From assembly GCA_020746105.1 (NCBI GenBank), contig CM036617.1, forward strand, positions 133,885,845-133,949,844: DNA of 64,000 nucleotides, given 5' to 3'. Shown piece by piece: positions 11,515 through 24,300 of the stretch. The stretch comes from Trogon surrucura (lineage: Eukaryota; Chordata; Aves; Trogoniformes; Trogonidae). The translations under genes were made by a program, and so were the position numbers. Under the pieces are notes generated by a model that had not been told where the DNA came from, ran no database searches, and saw only the letters and a program-made list of their open reading frames with translations. Position 1 is the stretch's first letter; each line of letters begins with the position of its first letter.

Positions 11515-14500
11515 GGGAAGCTCTGGGGTTGAACCAGGATTTCAGTGGCAGTGGGACCCTGGTACCCGTGAGCTCCCAGACCCCAGCTTCACCCATCTTG
11601 TCTTCCTTTACCCAGCTCTTTTAAAGCCCTCTAGCTCTAAATTTCCACCCTGATACCTTTCTCTGATCCTACTTACTGTTCTTGCCCCATCTTTTAATCC
11701 TAGCCACAGTTTCTGGTCCTTCCCACTCTCTCCTCACTCTGCCTTTTCCTGTCCTCCCTCATGTTCTTGCTCCCTCATAACTCTCTTCTTTAAGGCCTCT
11801 ACTCGACAGCTTCAGCTCCTTGTATTTCAGTTAGGCAATTTGTTTCTCTCCGCAGGACTGCCTGAGCATCAGCAAAGAACTGTCACCAAAACGCTGGAAG
11901 AAGCAGCGTTATGCTTAGTCACCACTTCATTCCAGCCCTCCTCTAACTTGCAGGTACCAGGGGAAAAATCTGTCTCTTCCTCATCGGCTGCACTTAGAAT
12001 TACTGCACCATGACGTTAGCTACAAGAAAGCTGGCCAACGTGAGTAGCTACAAGAAACTCCCATTCAGCCAGGACAGTCTTTTTGGCCTTCAGCTTTGCC
12101 ATGGAGGTCCTGACGCTTGGAAATCTCATTATAAAGGAGGGAATGACGCCTCTCTACTGCCTCTTGCCGCTCCCTGCTGTCTGTACAGCAGCGCAAGGTA
12201 ACACTAAGCAGAACCTGGTACCTGACTAGTGTCATGTTTACTCATGTGCAATATGTCACACGAGAAAGGAATTGGCAAAGCAGAAAAAGGAATTGGAGAT
12301 AAACCATTTCAGGCTTAAATAATCCATTCTGGTGCCACCATATGAGTCTGAATCAATGCAATGAGACTGACATAAGCCTCCACTGTAGGTGTGTTTAACT
12401 GTTGGACTTATGTTTTGGTTAACGAACAAATTTGTGTGTTCACAGTGCACTAGCCTGGCTAGATTGATTCCACCACTGACTGCCCCTTGGTTTAGGAAGG
12501 ACTCAGAAACCTCTCACTGTCTAGGTCACTTTACCAAGGTTTGGATAGTACCTGAGAGAATCACGATGCCTATCTGAGCATCCTTCCTTATGCAAACTAA
12601 CTAGGAGACCAGCCATCTCTCCAGCCAGGCCAGGCTGTAAGGCAGATTTGACCAGTGCATGCTGTAGAAATCAAATTGTATTCCTCTGATACTCAGAAAA
12701 TCAGTCACCTCAGGCTTGTTTGCTTGCTTGTTTGTTGAACCCTCACGGTATGTCCAGCCATTGATGATGGTCTTCAAACTAGACTGGCTGCCCTACAGCA
12801 TCTGCTCTCCTGCCACTGGAGCTCTAACTAGGAGGCACAGAGATGCAGGACAGGTCCCTGAAGCAGAGACTGGCATTTGCTTCCCTGCCAAATCCCTTGT
12901 GGGGATTGATCTGAAGTTGAAGATGGTTTTGCTTGTATTCTGGTCACTCCCAGAGAAGCTGGGCTTTGGATCAATGTGGAATGCATCACTGAATGGTCTA
13001 TTATTCACTGAGTTCAATGTGCACTCGGAGACACAGCAGCCCTCAATAAAGATTCAATTCTGCCTCTGAGGATCAAAGCAGGAATGAACCAAGGGAACTA
13101 CTTAACTCTTTTACAAGACACCGAAATGAGTGGTTGCTTGTTTCAGGGTGATTCTTCACAGCGGTTTCAAGTTGTGCGTTGCTCCTAATTAAATGGCCAT
13201 CTACACAGCTGCCTCCCTTTAGCAGGGTGCAGAGGTACCTCTAACTGAAGTCCTCGCTGCCCCAGGGCTTACACTTGAGTTGTCAGTGCTGCTGTGCCCT
13301 GTCCACACTGTGGCCCCGAGGAGCACAGTGGTGCCCACAGCTCCACAGGTACTTTTCCACCTCTACCCCCGTGCTCACAGCACCGGGCTGCCTCTCTTTC
13401 AGGGCACGCTAGGAAGGCACACAAAGCAGCAATAACCATCAGGACAGGTCCGGGGAGGAGGGCAGAGCTGGAACACATGGTGTTCTAACTTCCAGCCCCA
13501 ACTCAGGAGAAGCTGCTAGAGCAGCGGAGGCAAGCAAGAGCTCTAGATTGCTGCCAAGTCCCTGCATTGACATGCGCTTCCAGCTGAGAGTTGCCTGATT
13601 TTTTTTTTTTATTGTTTTTCATAATAGGATAATTTATTGCAGGTTATAGAAGGCACTCAGCTGGAGGGAATCTCAGCTTTGAGAGATGTTTTCATAATGT
13701 TTTTCTGAAGCACTCTTGTTCCCAGGAAATCACAGTGGTCAGCAATATTTCATGCTTGGTTTTGACCACTTGGTGAGGTGATTTTCATGTATCTTGATGT
13801 GGTCATAGAAGTTTTAGGTGTTCTTCTTTGATTTAAATGGTTGCATCCACTCTCCCATCTCTGCTGTCCTCCTTCAGCATGTTGTACCCTGTTCTAGTTC
13901 CCTGTCAGAGAACAGGATGCCAGAGAGACGCTAGGAGATTGGGAAGGAAGGGAGATGCTGGGGAAGGAGGCAGAGCTGGGACCAGACTAGAAGGGTGGGA
14001 AGTCAACACGGGCAGGTGGGCAAGAGTGATGTAGTGGGGAGTGGTGATGGGAAGGGACAAGATCAGTGACTCTGTGCTTCAGAAAGCCAGGAGTGACAGC
14101 TAGTGGAGCTTTGCCTGTGAGGCAGTGAGTCCCGGTGAAGAAAGGGAACATCTGACTAAGCCCCTTCAGCCTCAGCCTCTGCTGAGAGGGCACTGAAGTA
14201 AAAGCAGCTGATGGCAGAGAAATCAGCAGGAAGGGCTGAAGCTCTGGCTGGAAGCAGATGAGGTTTGTGCAAGACATTTCACTGCACCAATGTGTGTGTG
14301 AGTTTGTAATTTCAGCACAGTGGGAATCTGCCGCCTCCTCAGTCAAATCTCTCCAGCCTGCCCAGCCCCAGAGCCACTGTGAGCAGTTGATCAGAGGATC
14401 AGCAGAGGATCAGCTGGGGGGAGCAGGTGACCAGCCACCTAAAGCAACAAGGGTGAGGGACTCCATCCTCCCACACTTGGCACAGAGGCAGAAGAGGTGC

Positions 14501-17500
14501 CGTTCAGCCTTTCATGTGTGTCTGCTCTGGGACAGCAACTGCGGCCATATGTGACTGCTCTTTGATGGGCCTGAGGCCACCTCCAGCCCACAGAGACCCT
14601 GTCCAGGGCACAGGGTGCCACGTGGAGGGGTCTGGCCCTGCAGCAGTCGGTGGTCCTTCCTTGGGCAGTAAAGCAACAGATCAGGGACATCTCCAGTACC
14701 TGAAGGAATTGGATCGCAAACGGGAAGAGGGACCAGGGGCTGGGGGACCACCCCCAGCACGTAGCAATCCTCCTGCCATTACCAGGGAGTGGCCCTTTGG
14801 AGTGGCCACTCCGCCTGGTGCTGGGCTCCAGCATCCCCTCTGCAGCCACCCCAGCACTGATTGCTGCCGTGAAGTGGGAGTGTTGCAGGAGACAAGGATG
14901 CTTAATTACAGAGCAGCCCTGGAAAGCAGCAACGGCAGCGGCACTGTGGCCAGGAGGGGAGGCAGCAGGGCTGTAAATAGAAATTGCGGAGGCAGCCACG
15001 GGGAACAGAATGAGGAAGGCTTCTGCGCCTGCATCGCTCCGTCTCCCTCCCTTCCCCTCAGATTCTCTCACCTCTCCTGGCCATCCTGGCTCCCAGCACA
15101 AACCAACGTGTGGGGCCAGGACGCAGCAACTCCAGAGGCAGAACAGCTGCTCTAGTTGAAGAAGCGCAAAGCCTTCTCCATCAGGGGCCACATCCCATGG
15201 AAATACATGAGGAAGGTCAAAGGGCCTCTTTGGCCTTCAAGGAAACCAGCATAAGATAGACACAGCCCCATCTGCTGCTCAAGAAAAGACTGTGGGATGC
15301 CAGATATCTGAGCTGCCATCCCACTTGAGTCTGCCCAGGGTGAAGTCCCTGTCATCCCACCCTGTCATCTCCATTATGACCTCTTCCACAGGAGCAAGAG
15401 ATCTGTTTTCAGTATTTTGCAAAGGTTTATTTAAAAATGTTGAAACTAACATCCCACAAGAATTGAATATTTCACCACGAGGAGAAATCCTACAAAAATA
15501 TATATCACAGCGCACAAGGGCATGGGAGGGGGAAAAGTGAGATTGAGCAGGGAAGCAGGAGGGAGGACAAAGGGGACAGTGGGATCCAGGGCAGAACGAG
15601 ACCAAATGGCAAAGGGAGAACAAGAGAAGAGTGGGGAGAGCAAAACAGCAGGACGGGAGACATAACTGGGAGGGAGACCATGGTACAGGACAGGAATGGG
15701 AAGCAGGAAAACAGTGGGAGAGGGAAAACAACAGGAAAAAAGGGAGTAGAGAGCCAGCAATCAATGGAGAAAGGGGGCCCCCCTCTACGATCTTGCCAAG
15801 GTAGGGCCAAGACTACAGTGAGACACCAGTGGGGGTGCTGTCAGAGAGCTGGAGTTTGGCTCAGGGCTTTTGTGCTGCAGGACTCGGCTCTAAGGCTGTG
15901 CCAGAGCAGTCTGAAGGTGATTGTGTTTAAGAATTTGGGGGCTATGAACAAACCACTCCTCTCCAAGCATTTTTCCTTATCAGGAAAGAGAGTGGGGAAT
16001 GAAGGGACCAGATTTACAAGGGCACTTAGGTGCCGTTGAGGAAGAGGTAGATAGCCCTCTCTGAAGCTGTGGGTTTCTTGGCTGAATGTGAGTCCCTGTA
16101 AACTGGACCAGGGTAGTGCTGTGGAAGCACAAACCAAAGGTTTGCTCCCTGCCTGGCAGTCACAACCAGCCAAATGGGAAAGCCCAAGCAGGCTTTGTGC
16201 TCATGCCACTCTGCTGTGTGAAAAGGGGGAGATAACAGTTCCTGCCTTGAAACAATATAGGGCACAGAGGAGAGGTATTGCCCGAGACCTTCTCTCCTTC
16301 CGACTGCGCTCACAGAGAGACCACCCTTACACTAGCAAAGCTATGCCCCTCCAGGAGTTCAGCACAGACATGATGCCTTCAACTCACCCAGCCCACCTGG
16401 ATGTTCCCTTTTAATTGCACAGAAATGTTGGGCAGGTTCAGGCCAAGGCTATGAACAATCCCCACACACCTGTAAAAATTTCCACTGGAAAGACAACAAT
16501 CTAGATCTTTCTCCTCCAGTCACCTAGAAGAAAGGTAAACCTGACAAGCTGCAACTGAGAAGGTGCTGGCCTCTCCCCTGGCTTGGTACTTGGTGCTGTC
16601 AATCCATCCATGTGCACATCTCACGAAATATTAGCCTGCGCCAGGGAAGAAACTGCAGGCACAGTCTGGCTCCAGTCTGCGTAAGGGAAGATAGTTTCTA
16701 AGACTCCAGCCATGGAGAAAACAGATCCAGTGTGATTATTTATTGACTGGAAGAAGCTTGCATGTCCACTCGTGCTTTGAATGTTTTGTTCCAGGGACAA
16801 AATGTATCAATGACAGTTTGGGCAGGGCTATGAAGCTGTTTCCCATGTCTAACCTGTTTTGTGCAAGAGAGTGAATGACTGTCATAAAAAATATATTTAG
16901 CTAGAAAAATTGGTCTTGGGAAAGATGTTCAGCATATCCAAGCTTCTGTCATTGTAGGAGTTTCTCTCCTGCATTCCTCAGCTTCCCCCTTACCACAGCA
17001 TCCACGAAAGGCTTCATTTCCTGGAGATACTTTTAACAAAAACAGAGACACATTAAAGGGGGAAGATGCAACCAAACCACTGAAATCCAGTTTGTTTGTA
17101 GAGTTTACAAATCCTGCCCGGCAGAGTGCAGGGCTTCTGCTCATCAAGTATTGGAAAATGTTTGCACCCTGCCTCCTGCCACTTTATTACAGACCTTCAC
17201 TCCATGTCGTGTGTGGAAAGGGAAAGTCCAAGGACACCCCTCGAAGTGGTAGAGTCTAAACTCTGGCCTTGTTTCAACAAGCGCTATTGATCAAAGAGCA
17301 ATCTAATTAATCTGGTCTGGAAGATTACTTAAACCAGTTCAAGGCATTATATTGTAAAGTGCCGGCAATAAACAGCGCAGCCTCTTGCAGGCTGTGTGCA
17401 GATGTCCTGCCCCAGCTCTGACGTGCAAGAAAGAGGGGGAACAGCCCTGAGCTTCCCTCAACTGGCAGGGGCCATGGGGAGCAGGGCAATGGGCAGGAAC

Positions 17501-18111
17501 AGTCGTATCTGTCCCCTTCGCTCTCCCATCCATCTGCAGTTTGAATATCCACCCAAGCCTTAAATGCAGCCTGAGTAAGGGAAAGGCTTGGTAATAGATC
17601 AATCCAGGGTAAAGCAATAATATCCTCTGCTGTAAGTAAGGACTCAACCTGTGCTAAGAGTAGAGACCTCCAGAGTCCTTTTCCACTTACACCTTTCAGT
17701 CATTCTGTGCTTTTAATAAGCCGGTAATTTTATTTGACCTGTCACTTTCTCCAAATCTCTGCTGTTTTTTGTGAAGCTTATTGCAATTTACACTCTCATT
17801 TAAATTTCCTTCACAGTGAATCAAATGCAACCCGAGATCACCTAATAGTTCAGCTGGGTAAATGGGCAGAACCAGGCCTCTTACGAAATTCCCTGTGCTT
17901 TGTCCTATAAAGAATAGGCTTTTACTGCAGAGATAAAAGGTAAAAGAGCCATTTCGTTTGCTCCAGGATGATTTTTGTTAGAGACCTTGTACAGTGTGTT
18001 AGGGCCTTCAAATCATGGGCTAGCTTCCTGTCTCTGGCCACATCAGTCCGGCAGCTGAAGGTGTTTGTACGGTGTAGGGGCAACCTTACCTAAATATGCA
18101 TCATTCTAGCT
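11515..18111. other. Intergenic DNA, no gene recognised
   Basis: It holds a GC-richer patch at about 14300-15200 with long overlapping frames on both strands, and a strongly purine-rich plus strand at 15540-15770. The T-run and AT-rich zones near 13600 and 17690-17900 look like ordinary non-coding DNA. No exon, RNA gene or mobile element could be supported. Confidence 0.45.
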
Positions 18112-18265
18112 CAGTGGCTGTCAGCGTGGGATCTGGAATTACACTGAAGGTGTCCACAAAAGCTAAGAGAGAACAACTATTGTCATTAGGCTGGAATTTG
18201 CCGTTTCACACTTCCTCAAAGTGACACCCACAGGTCCACACATGGGAAAAGGTTGAGACACACTG
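18112..18265. mobile_element. Small hAT-like non-autonomous DNA transposon
   Basis: The left end starts CAGTGGCTGTCAGCG. The right end, read on the minus strand, starts CAGTGTGTCTCAACC. Both resemble the hAT/Charlie terminal repeat CAGTGGTTCTCAACC. Inside the right end is 'ggtccacacatggg', a common feature of these elements. The flanking 8-mers TTCTAGCT (18104-18111) and ATCTTGCT (18266-18273) agree at 6 of 8 places and fit a decayed 8-bp hAT target duplication. No transposase is encoded. Confidence 0.6.
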
Positions 18266-19662
18266 ATCTTGCTGGCACAAGCAACCAGTTTGCACTGATA
18301 CCTGTGCCGTTGGTTTCGGTCCCCAACCAGATGGAGCAATACACTTACGAAGGCTGGCACCCCAGATATCCCCACTCTCACACCTTTGGTAAGCTTTGCC
18401 TCGTGTATCTCCAGTCACCTTGCATTCTGGGAGAGACCTACCAGCAGTGCATGGCAACTCTCCAGATGTTCCCAAGGTCAGCTCCAAATTGCTTTTTGTC
18501 ATCCCAGGCATATAGAGTCATGTCAGCTGTGTGTTGCCTGTGGTATGAGTGTCTGAAAGCAATTGCCTACTTTGGTCCAGCAGACCTCAAATTCCTCATG
18601 CCCAGCTATATCTGCACGCCATGCTTTAGCTGCTTCGGCAGCATCCCACTGTACAAGACATTTGCTAAATAATACAATGGGCAGAGGGCTTTGTGTCAAA
18701 TTTTCTGAAGAACATCACTGTAGATTGATGGTCTTCAGAAGAATCTTGCTGAAGGAGACTGAGAGGGTGGAGGGGGACAGCAAGGAGTTTTCTGAGAGAT
18801 CAAAGCACTTGGAAAGCTGAAGGAACCTTTTCCAACTTTAACTGGCAAGAGAAGTGGCAGGGGGAGGCACTGAGAGAAAAAAAAATTGAGATGGAGAGAT
18901 GAAGAAAGATAGAAACTGCAGAGAAAAAAAATGGAGGAGTGTTAGGCAGAAAGAAAACGGAACAATGTGAATATCTTCCTTCTAGGGGGGAGGTAATGTT
19001 TCCTTCAAGGAAATGGGTTGCTGAGGGGGCCCAGGTGCTGTGTGAGCCTCTTTTGCCCAAGCTTCACCCACCCTTAGGACACCCGGGAGAGCCAAGGCCT
19101 TGAGAACAGAAGAACCTGCCGCCACTTGAGTCCTGACTCAGGGGACATCGAGCCCTGGTGGACAATCCTGCAGCCACCGAACTCCAGACATTCACTTCAA
19201 AGCACACGACACAGGAAGGGACACACAGAAGGGCTAGGGCCCACGGGGACAGGGGTACATCTTTCCATCTCGCCTACCCCAATGTCAGGCATGCATTGGT
19301 GAGAGTCATGGAGATCCAAATGTGTGTGTGTCTGCATGTGTGCTAGGAGAGGAGCTGGGGAGGCCAAGATTTCGCACCACCACCAGCTGTCTTCCTTCCC
19401 ACCATCCTGCTCTCTCATCACCCTGTCCTGCGTGGGTGGGGGGATGGGGGTGGTGTCCCCAACCTTTCCCCAGCAGGAGGCTAAGGAGGCCCAGCTTGTC
19501 CATTTCCCCAGGCACATCCTGACGAAGTTAGTTAATAATGGTGGTGGTGGGCCGTGGCATGAGGAAGTTGTTTTTTCTCAGGTTAGCAGAGGCGGCGGGA
19601 GTCTGCGCTCACTGGCTGTGACAGGAGGGTGGGGGGAGCCAGCTCTGCTTCTCCTGTGAGCG
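18266..19662. other. Region downstream of PIANP; probable 3' UTR near its upper end
   Basis: The upper part is likely PIANP 3' untranslated sequence on the minus strand, but I found no canonical poly(A) signal close by, so its end is open. A run of TG repeats lies near 19320. The 139-codon frame on the plus strand at 18253-18672 starts inside the hAT-like element and shows no domain. Confidence 0.4.
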
Positions 19663-21282
19663 TCACAGGTTCACCAGCGGGATTCTGGGGGGGGAGAAGG
19701 GAATCAGAAATTAATTAGCAATGGGCACTTATACTGTCCCACTGCCCCTGCTCACCGATGCCTCCGCCCTGCCCCAGCTCACCCACCCCACTGTCCTCTG
19801 CCATCCCCTCCTGGTCCAGCTCACCGTCCACTCACCGGTTGAGCTGGAAAGCCGTGCTCTTCCCATGGCCCCCCAGTTTCTCCACACCCTCCTGGCCCTG
19901 CCTGGACTCTTCCGCCTCGGGTGTGGGGGCCAGGGAGTCACTGTAGGGCCCCAGGATGCTGACAGTGGTGGGGGAGAGGTCCGTGAGGGGCTGCTGGCTC
20001 TCCTGCTGCCTCCCACCACTCTGCTGCCCCGAGTGACGCCGACGTTTCTGATTGCGGTCCCAGCTTTGGAAAGAGACAAGGGGTAAGGCAAAGAGAGCCC
20101 CCTCAAACAAGCTGCAGCCCTTGATGCCAGAGAGGTTTGTGCGACCTCACTATGCTCAGCATTAGAGCCCAGCTCGGCCAAACCTCACAAGGGCTTGCAG
20201 CACTAGATCTGCACCCTTGGGACACATGTCCCAAGCTTGTAGTCCTGCCCATCCACCTGCAGACACCGGTGTGGTGATAGCCTCTGTCATCCCAAACCCC
20301 ACTCACCAGAACTTGAATATGATCCCGGTGGCGACTAGGACAATGATGATGGAAATGGTGATGGTGACGTACAGCTGGGGGTCCACACCTGCGAGACAGA
20401 GGGAGAGAGCAGGGTGTCATGGCCACCCCCACTAGTCCCCAGAGAGCAGCAGAGCAAGGGAGGCTCCTGCTGGAGCCCTTATTAATTTTGCAGAAGGAGC
20501 TGCTCCTGCGGGGACAAAGTGGGGTGAAAGAAGCCAAGGGCAGATTTACCTTCCCCTCGGGGCCCAAAGAAGAAGGGCCGCAGGGTGGCTGGGGTCTCAC
20601 GCAGGTTGAGCCCTGCGTTGTGCAGGAGTGAGTGGGAGTTGGGCTGCGCCGTTGCCATCCCGTGTGGCGATACAAAAGTGTACCCCAGCGGTGGGAAGCC
20701 GGGGTTGGCCGAGTTGCCGTCCCCTCCCTCCTCATCCGACACCGTGGGGCCCCACACGATGGCCCAGGGGTACTGGGAGGAGGGCATGCCGTCCTCAAAT
20801 CCGGAGGGAGTGGCCGGGCGGGCCCCCATCACCTGGCGTCTCAGCCGCACGACGTGCCGCAGCTCTGCCCCCCGTGCTGCCAGGGCCCGCTGGCGCGGCA
20901 GGGTGAAACGAGAATCCCTCTCCGGCAGCGAGGTCCTGTCCCAGATGCAAATGGACCGTGGGGCCAAGGGGCTCCGACGGGTGCAAAGGGGCCGGGTGGC
21001 TGCTGGACCCCGAGAGCGAAGAGACCAGACGCTAGGAGGAGGGACAGTTGAAACCAGGAGGAGGAGATGCCAAAGCTGCAGGGAGTGGATGCAGGAGAGG
21101 AGTGGAAGCATCCTGCTGTGGGGCGGGGAGGAAGGAAGAAGAGACTTTTATCTGGAATGTTGCTCCCATCGAAAGGCCAAGCCTGGGGCAGCCAGGCACA
21201 GTCCACCACCCACACTCCCATCGTTTTCCCACGTTGCTGGCAAATGTGAGAAGCTGTGAACCTACCAGGCACTGGGCTCCAT
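19663..21282 (-). CDS. PIANP: PILR-alpha-associated neural protein (PIANP), complete, five coding exons
   Basis: A type I membrane glycoprotein of neurons; in mammals it is a ligand of the inhibitory receptor PILR-alpha and binds through a sialylated O-glycan. Coding exons on the minus strand: 21266-21282, 20550-21112, 20307-20388, 19836-20063 and 19663-19684. Together they give 912 nt, 303 aa including no frame breaks; human is about 282 aa. The protein has an N-terminal hydrophobic signal segment (about 7-30), a dibasic RLRR site (about 95-98) that fits furin-type cleavage as in mammals, and the conserved PATPSGFEDG and SSQYPWAIVWGPTVS blocks. One transmembrane helix (about 201-221) is followed by CWDRNQKRRR, and the tail ends FQLNRIPLVNL, all as in mammals. 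The region between signal peptide and cleavage site is poorly conserved. The start is the ATG in the small first coding exon, whose acceptor lies at 21335. The second exon has two possible acceptors three bases apart. Confidence 0.93.
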
Positions 21283-21305
21283 CTCAGATGCAGCAGCGTC
21301 TTGGC

Positions 21306-21326
21306 TCAGTGGGGATCCTGTCTCAT
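21306..21326 (-). promoter_or_regulatory. Upstream ORF in the PIANP 5' UTR
   Basis: In the exon that carries the PIANP start (21266-21334) an earlier ATG opens a 6-codon frame (MRQDPH) ending in TGA, 23 nt before the main ATG. Such short upstream frames often lower translation. That effect here is inference. Confidence 0.5.
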
Positions 21327-21334
21327 CTTCTTCA

Positions 21335-24300
21335 CTGGGAACCAAAAGGGAGAGGTGTAAGCATCTCCTCACCCAGCGGCAATTGCTCTCTTCCTGGAGG
21401 CAGTGTTTTCTCCCAGCCCTGGCCAGGCAAGGCAACAGGGCACCCGTGTTCTCACATGTGCTCCTGCTCTCATGCCCCACCATGCCTGTGTGCTGTCCTG
21501 CACAGAGCTGCATTGTCCCTTCAGCCTCAACACTGCACAGAAACCCGTGCGTTAGCGTATGCACACAAAAGCAAGAGGCAATCTCTGGAGCACATGTGAG
21601 GAAGCACATGCACAGCTTCCCTTGGGGAGACTCTCCTGTCTGAGGTCCGAGAGGGGGATTCAGCATCTTTGTTTGCTTATCGCTGGAACAAGTTGGAATC
21701 TTAATTCCTGTGTTTATTTATAGTGTGGAGCGTGTAATCCATTTATTAAAAAAGAGCCTCTTCATTGTGTGCCAGAGTGAGAGGGAAAACACGAGAGTGA
21801 TAAACCAGGAAGACTGAGAGAGTGAATCAGCGAGAAAAGTCCAGCCTTACTTAAGAATTTAAGAGCAAAAATATGCCTATCAAATATTCAGTAGTTACTT
21901 TCCTCTTGGCTAACATGGAATCACCTTCCCACACTCTTTGTCCTAGCATCCTCTGCCCTGTCCCGTCCCTCCCTTTTCCCCCTATTCCTCCTCTTTCTCT
22001 CCCACCTCCCATGGCTGAGCAGCAGTAGGCAGCAGTATGAACACAGAGTAAGGGCTGGTTCCCCCAGATGGATTTCTGCACTGGCTGCAGGCCATCCTCG
22101 GTCACCAGTCCGGCAGTAGCACGGCTGCCCTTCATGCTGTCTGCCCCTTCCCTCAGCTGGGCACAGTGCAGCACCCAGTGAGCTGTTAGGTGCCTGACCC
22201 AGGATCGTCTCCACAGCAAAGACCACACACACAAACACAAGCGTGAAAAAAAATCATTCAGCTCGCTTCTTCACCGTGAAGGGGAAAAGTATGAATGCTG
22301 ACAGCTTTTCTGTGGCTGCCAGGATGGAAAAATGGGAATGTAGAGGCCAATCCTGAACCTCTAGCCCTGAGCCAGCTGTGTTGCACCTCCCAGCTCCCAA
22401 GGAGTTACTGCCATCCCCTCCTGCTCAGCCCCAGCCCTGAACTAAAACTGCAGCCCTCCTGAATGGGAGGCTACCTCTTGCTGGTTGAAGAACCTGGTAG
22501 TTTCTGTGGTAAGGGGACTCACATCCCTGCTCTGCACCTGAGGAGATGGCCTGGGAGGAAGGGCACCCAAGAGTGAGTAGCTGTCTAGCTCCTGCTGCAT
22601 TAACTGGGGATATTTTTAGTTTCCCTCTGTTAAATATTTAAACAAAGTTCACAGAAAAAAAGGAATTGTTGGCTAGTGCCCTGCCCTTCCCTCTGGGGCA
22701 AGATCAGTCTCTGGAGGGATCCTGAGATGAAGATGAGGAGAAAAGAGCAGCTATTCTCAGCATTTCTTTGTACTTTGCTCCTGAAACACTAAGCTTTGGA
22801 GTAGACTCAGTATTAAAATGCAGCTCTGCAGAGAGGCAGCAGAATGGAGAAAGTTTCTTCTGAAGACAGAGGCTGGTGAGATCTTGGCCATCTGGATTAT
22901 GATCATGATGCTGTGGAAGATCGTGTCTGGCAACACAAATCTGTGACAGAATATCTTCTGGACTTTGGAAAGGGAGGGAATTCCACACACCGGGGACCTC
23001 CTCATGTGAGTCCCTTGGGTTAGAGGGCACATAAGCTGTCCAAATGGTTTGATGGTGGCCTAGAGTGCCTGGGGCCATTCCTGGGACTCACCACAGGATG
23101 GTAGTTCCCTGTGGTGAAGAGTCTGCTCTGCTTGTGGCACGGCATTCTCAGTTACAGCTCTGGTCTTCAGGGGCTGCAGGCTGTTCTGCATCAGGCATTT
23201 TTTGATGTGGATCCAGACAGTGCCACCCTAGGAATGGAGATCTTCTCCAGGTGCAGGTAGACCTCAGTGCACATGCAACTGCAGTAACCTAGATGGCTCC
23301 ACCAGCAGAACCGTGCCTGGGTGTAGGTGCACTGGGTGCTGGGTTGTCCAGCTCACTGTACTCTTCTTCCTTGTTGGGATGTCTTATAATGGACACCTCG
23401 CTGTTCTTCCTGGCTGAGATTGTGAGTTCCAGAAACAGCACCCCAGATCATGGATTCCCAGAGTCTAAATAAAACCTTATTCTTATTGAAATGCTACAGA
23501 GCTAAATCATGAATTGCTTTCACACCCGGTAGTCTGAATTTCAGTGCTATGGAGCAGGTAACTGGAGCTGAGGGGAAGGAGTGAGCCACAGCGCTGCCCT
23601 CCTCATGTACACGTAACTCTGTGGGAGTGAGGAAGTGACAGGCCGGACATCAGGTGAAAGCCTCAGAGCTGAGACACTGCTGTGTGCAGGTCCTGCTGCC
23701 AACAGGAGGTGACTTCTGGTGCCCCTACCCCAGAGGTGGCTGCAGGTGAGTGCAGCAATGAGGCAATGCCAGTTGGTCTCAGTCAACATGTTCTAGTTTG
23801 CTAATCATGTCGTGGCTGGAGACTGAGAGCGTGTTCTGCGCTAGCACACCCAGGTGTGGTGGTAGAGGAGCTGGGAGAAACACAGAAGTGTCTCCCATAG
23901 TGTGAATGCCATGAGAGCAAAGGAAAGGTTCAGGTGGAAATGCCAGCCAGCAAGGGCTGGACCCCACTGTTCATGGAGCACTCGTGTTCAGAACAGAACA
24001 TGGATGTCCCCATGGCTCATTGACAAAGCAGCACATAAAGCTTGTCTGGGGCATCCCGCAGACAGCCACCAACAGTGGGGACTGTGTCCTGGGCACAGAT
24101 CCTGCTGCATCAGAGGGCAAGTGTAACAAATGCCCTTCATTCAGCTCTGTATGCAGCTCCCATCGTGGATGCGGAATAAACTGGTAGGTCTTCAGAGAGG
24201 AGGCTGAGATGCCAATGCTCTTACTACCTGGACATATAAACCCCACACACCTTACACCATTCAAGAAACCTTTGTGCGCCAGAGCAGAGAGACTGGATTT

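Noticed and set aside
14439-15191. 250-codon minus and 213-codon plus overlapping frames
   Set aside because: Both strands are open in a GC-richer patch, with no recognised domain, no convincing splice sites and simple-sequence bias.
15279-15810. 161- and 101-codon minus frames rich in Leu, Pro and Ser
   Set aside because: They reflect the purine-rich plus strand at 15540-15770, which yields pyrimidine-rich, hydrophobic-looking antisense frames.
18253-18672. 139-codon plus-strand open frame
   Set aside because: It starts inside the hAT-like element and has no domain or splice support.
20585-21259. 224-codon plus-strand open frame
   Set aside because: It is the antisense shadow of PIANP exon 20550-21112, whose minus-strand protein is clearly recognised.
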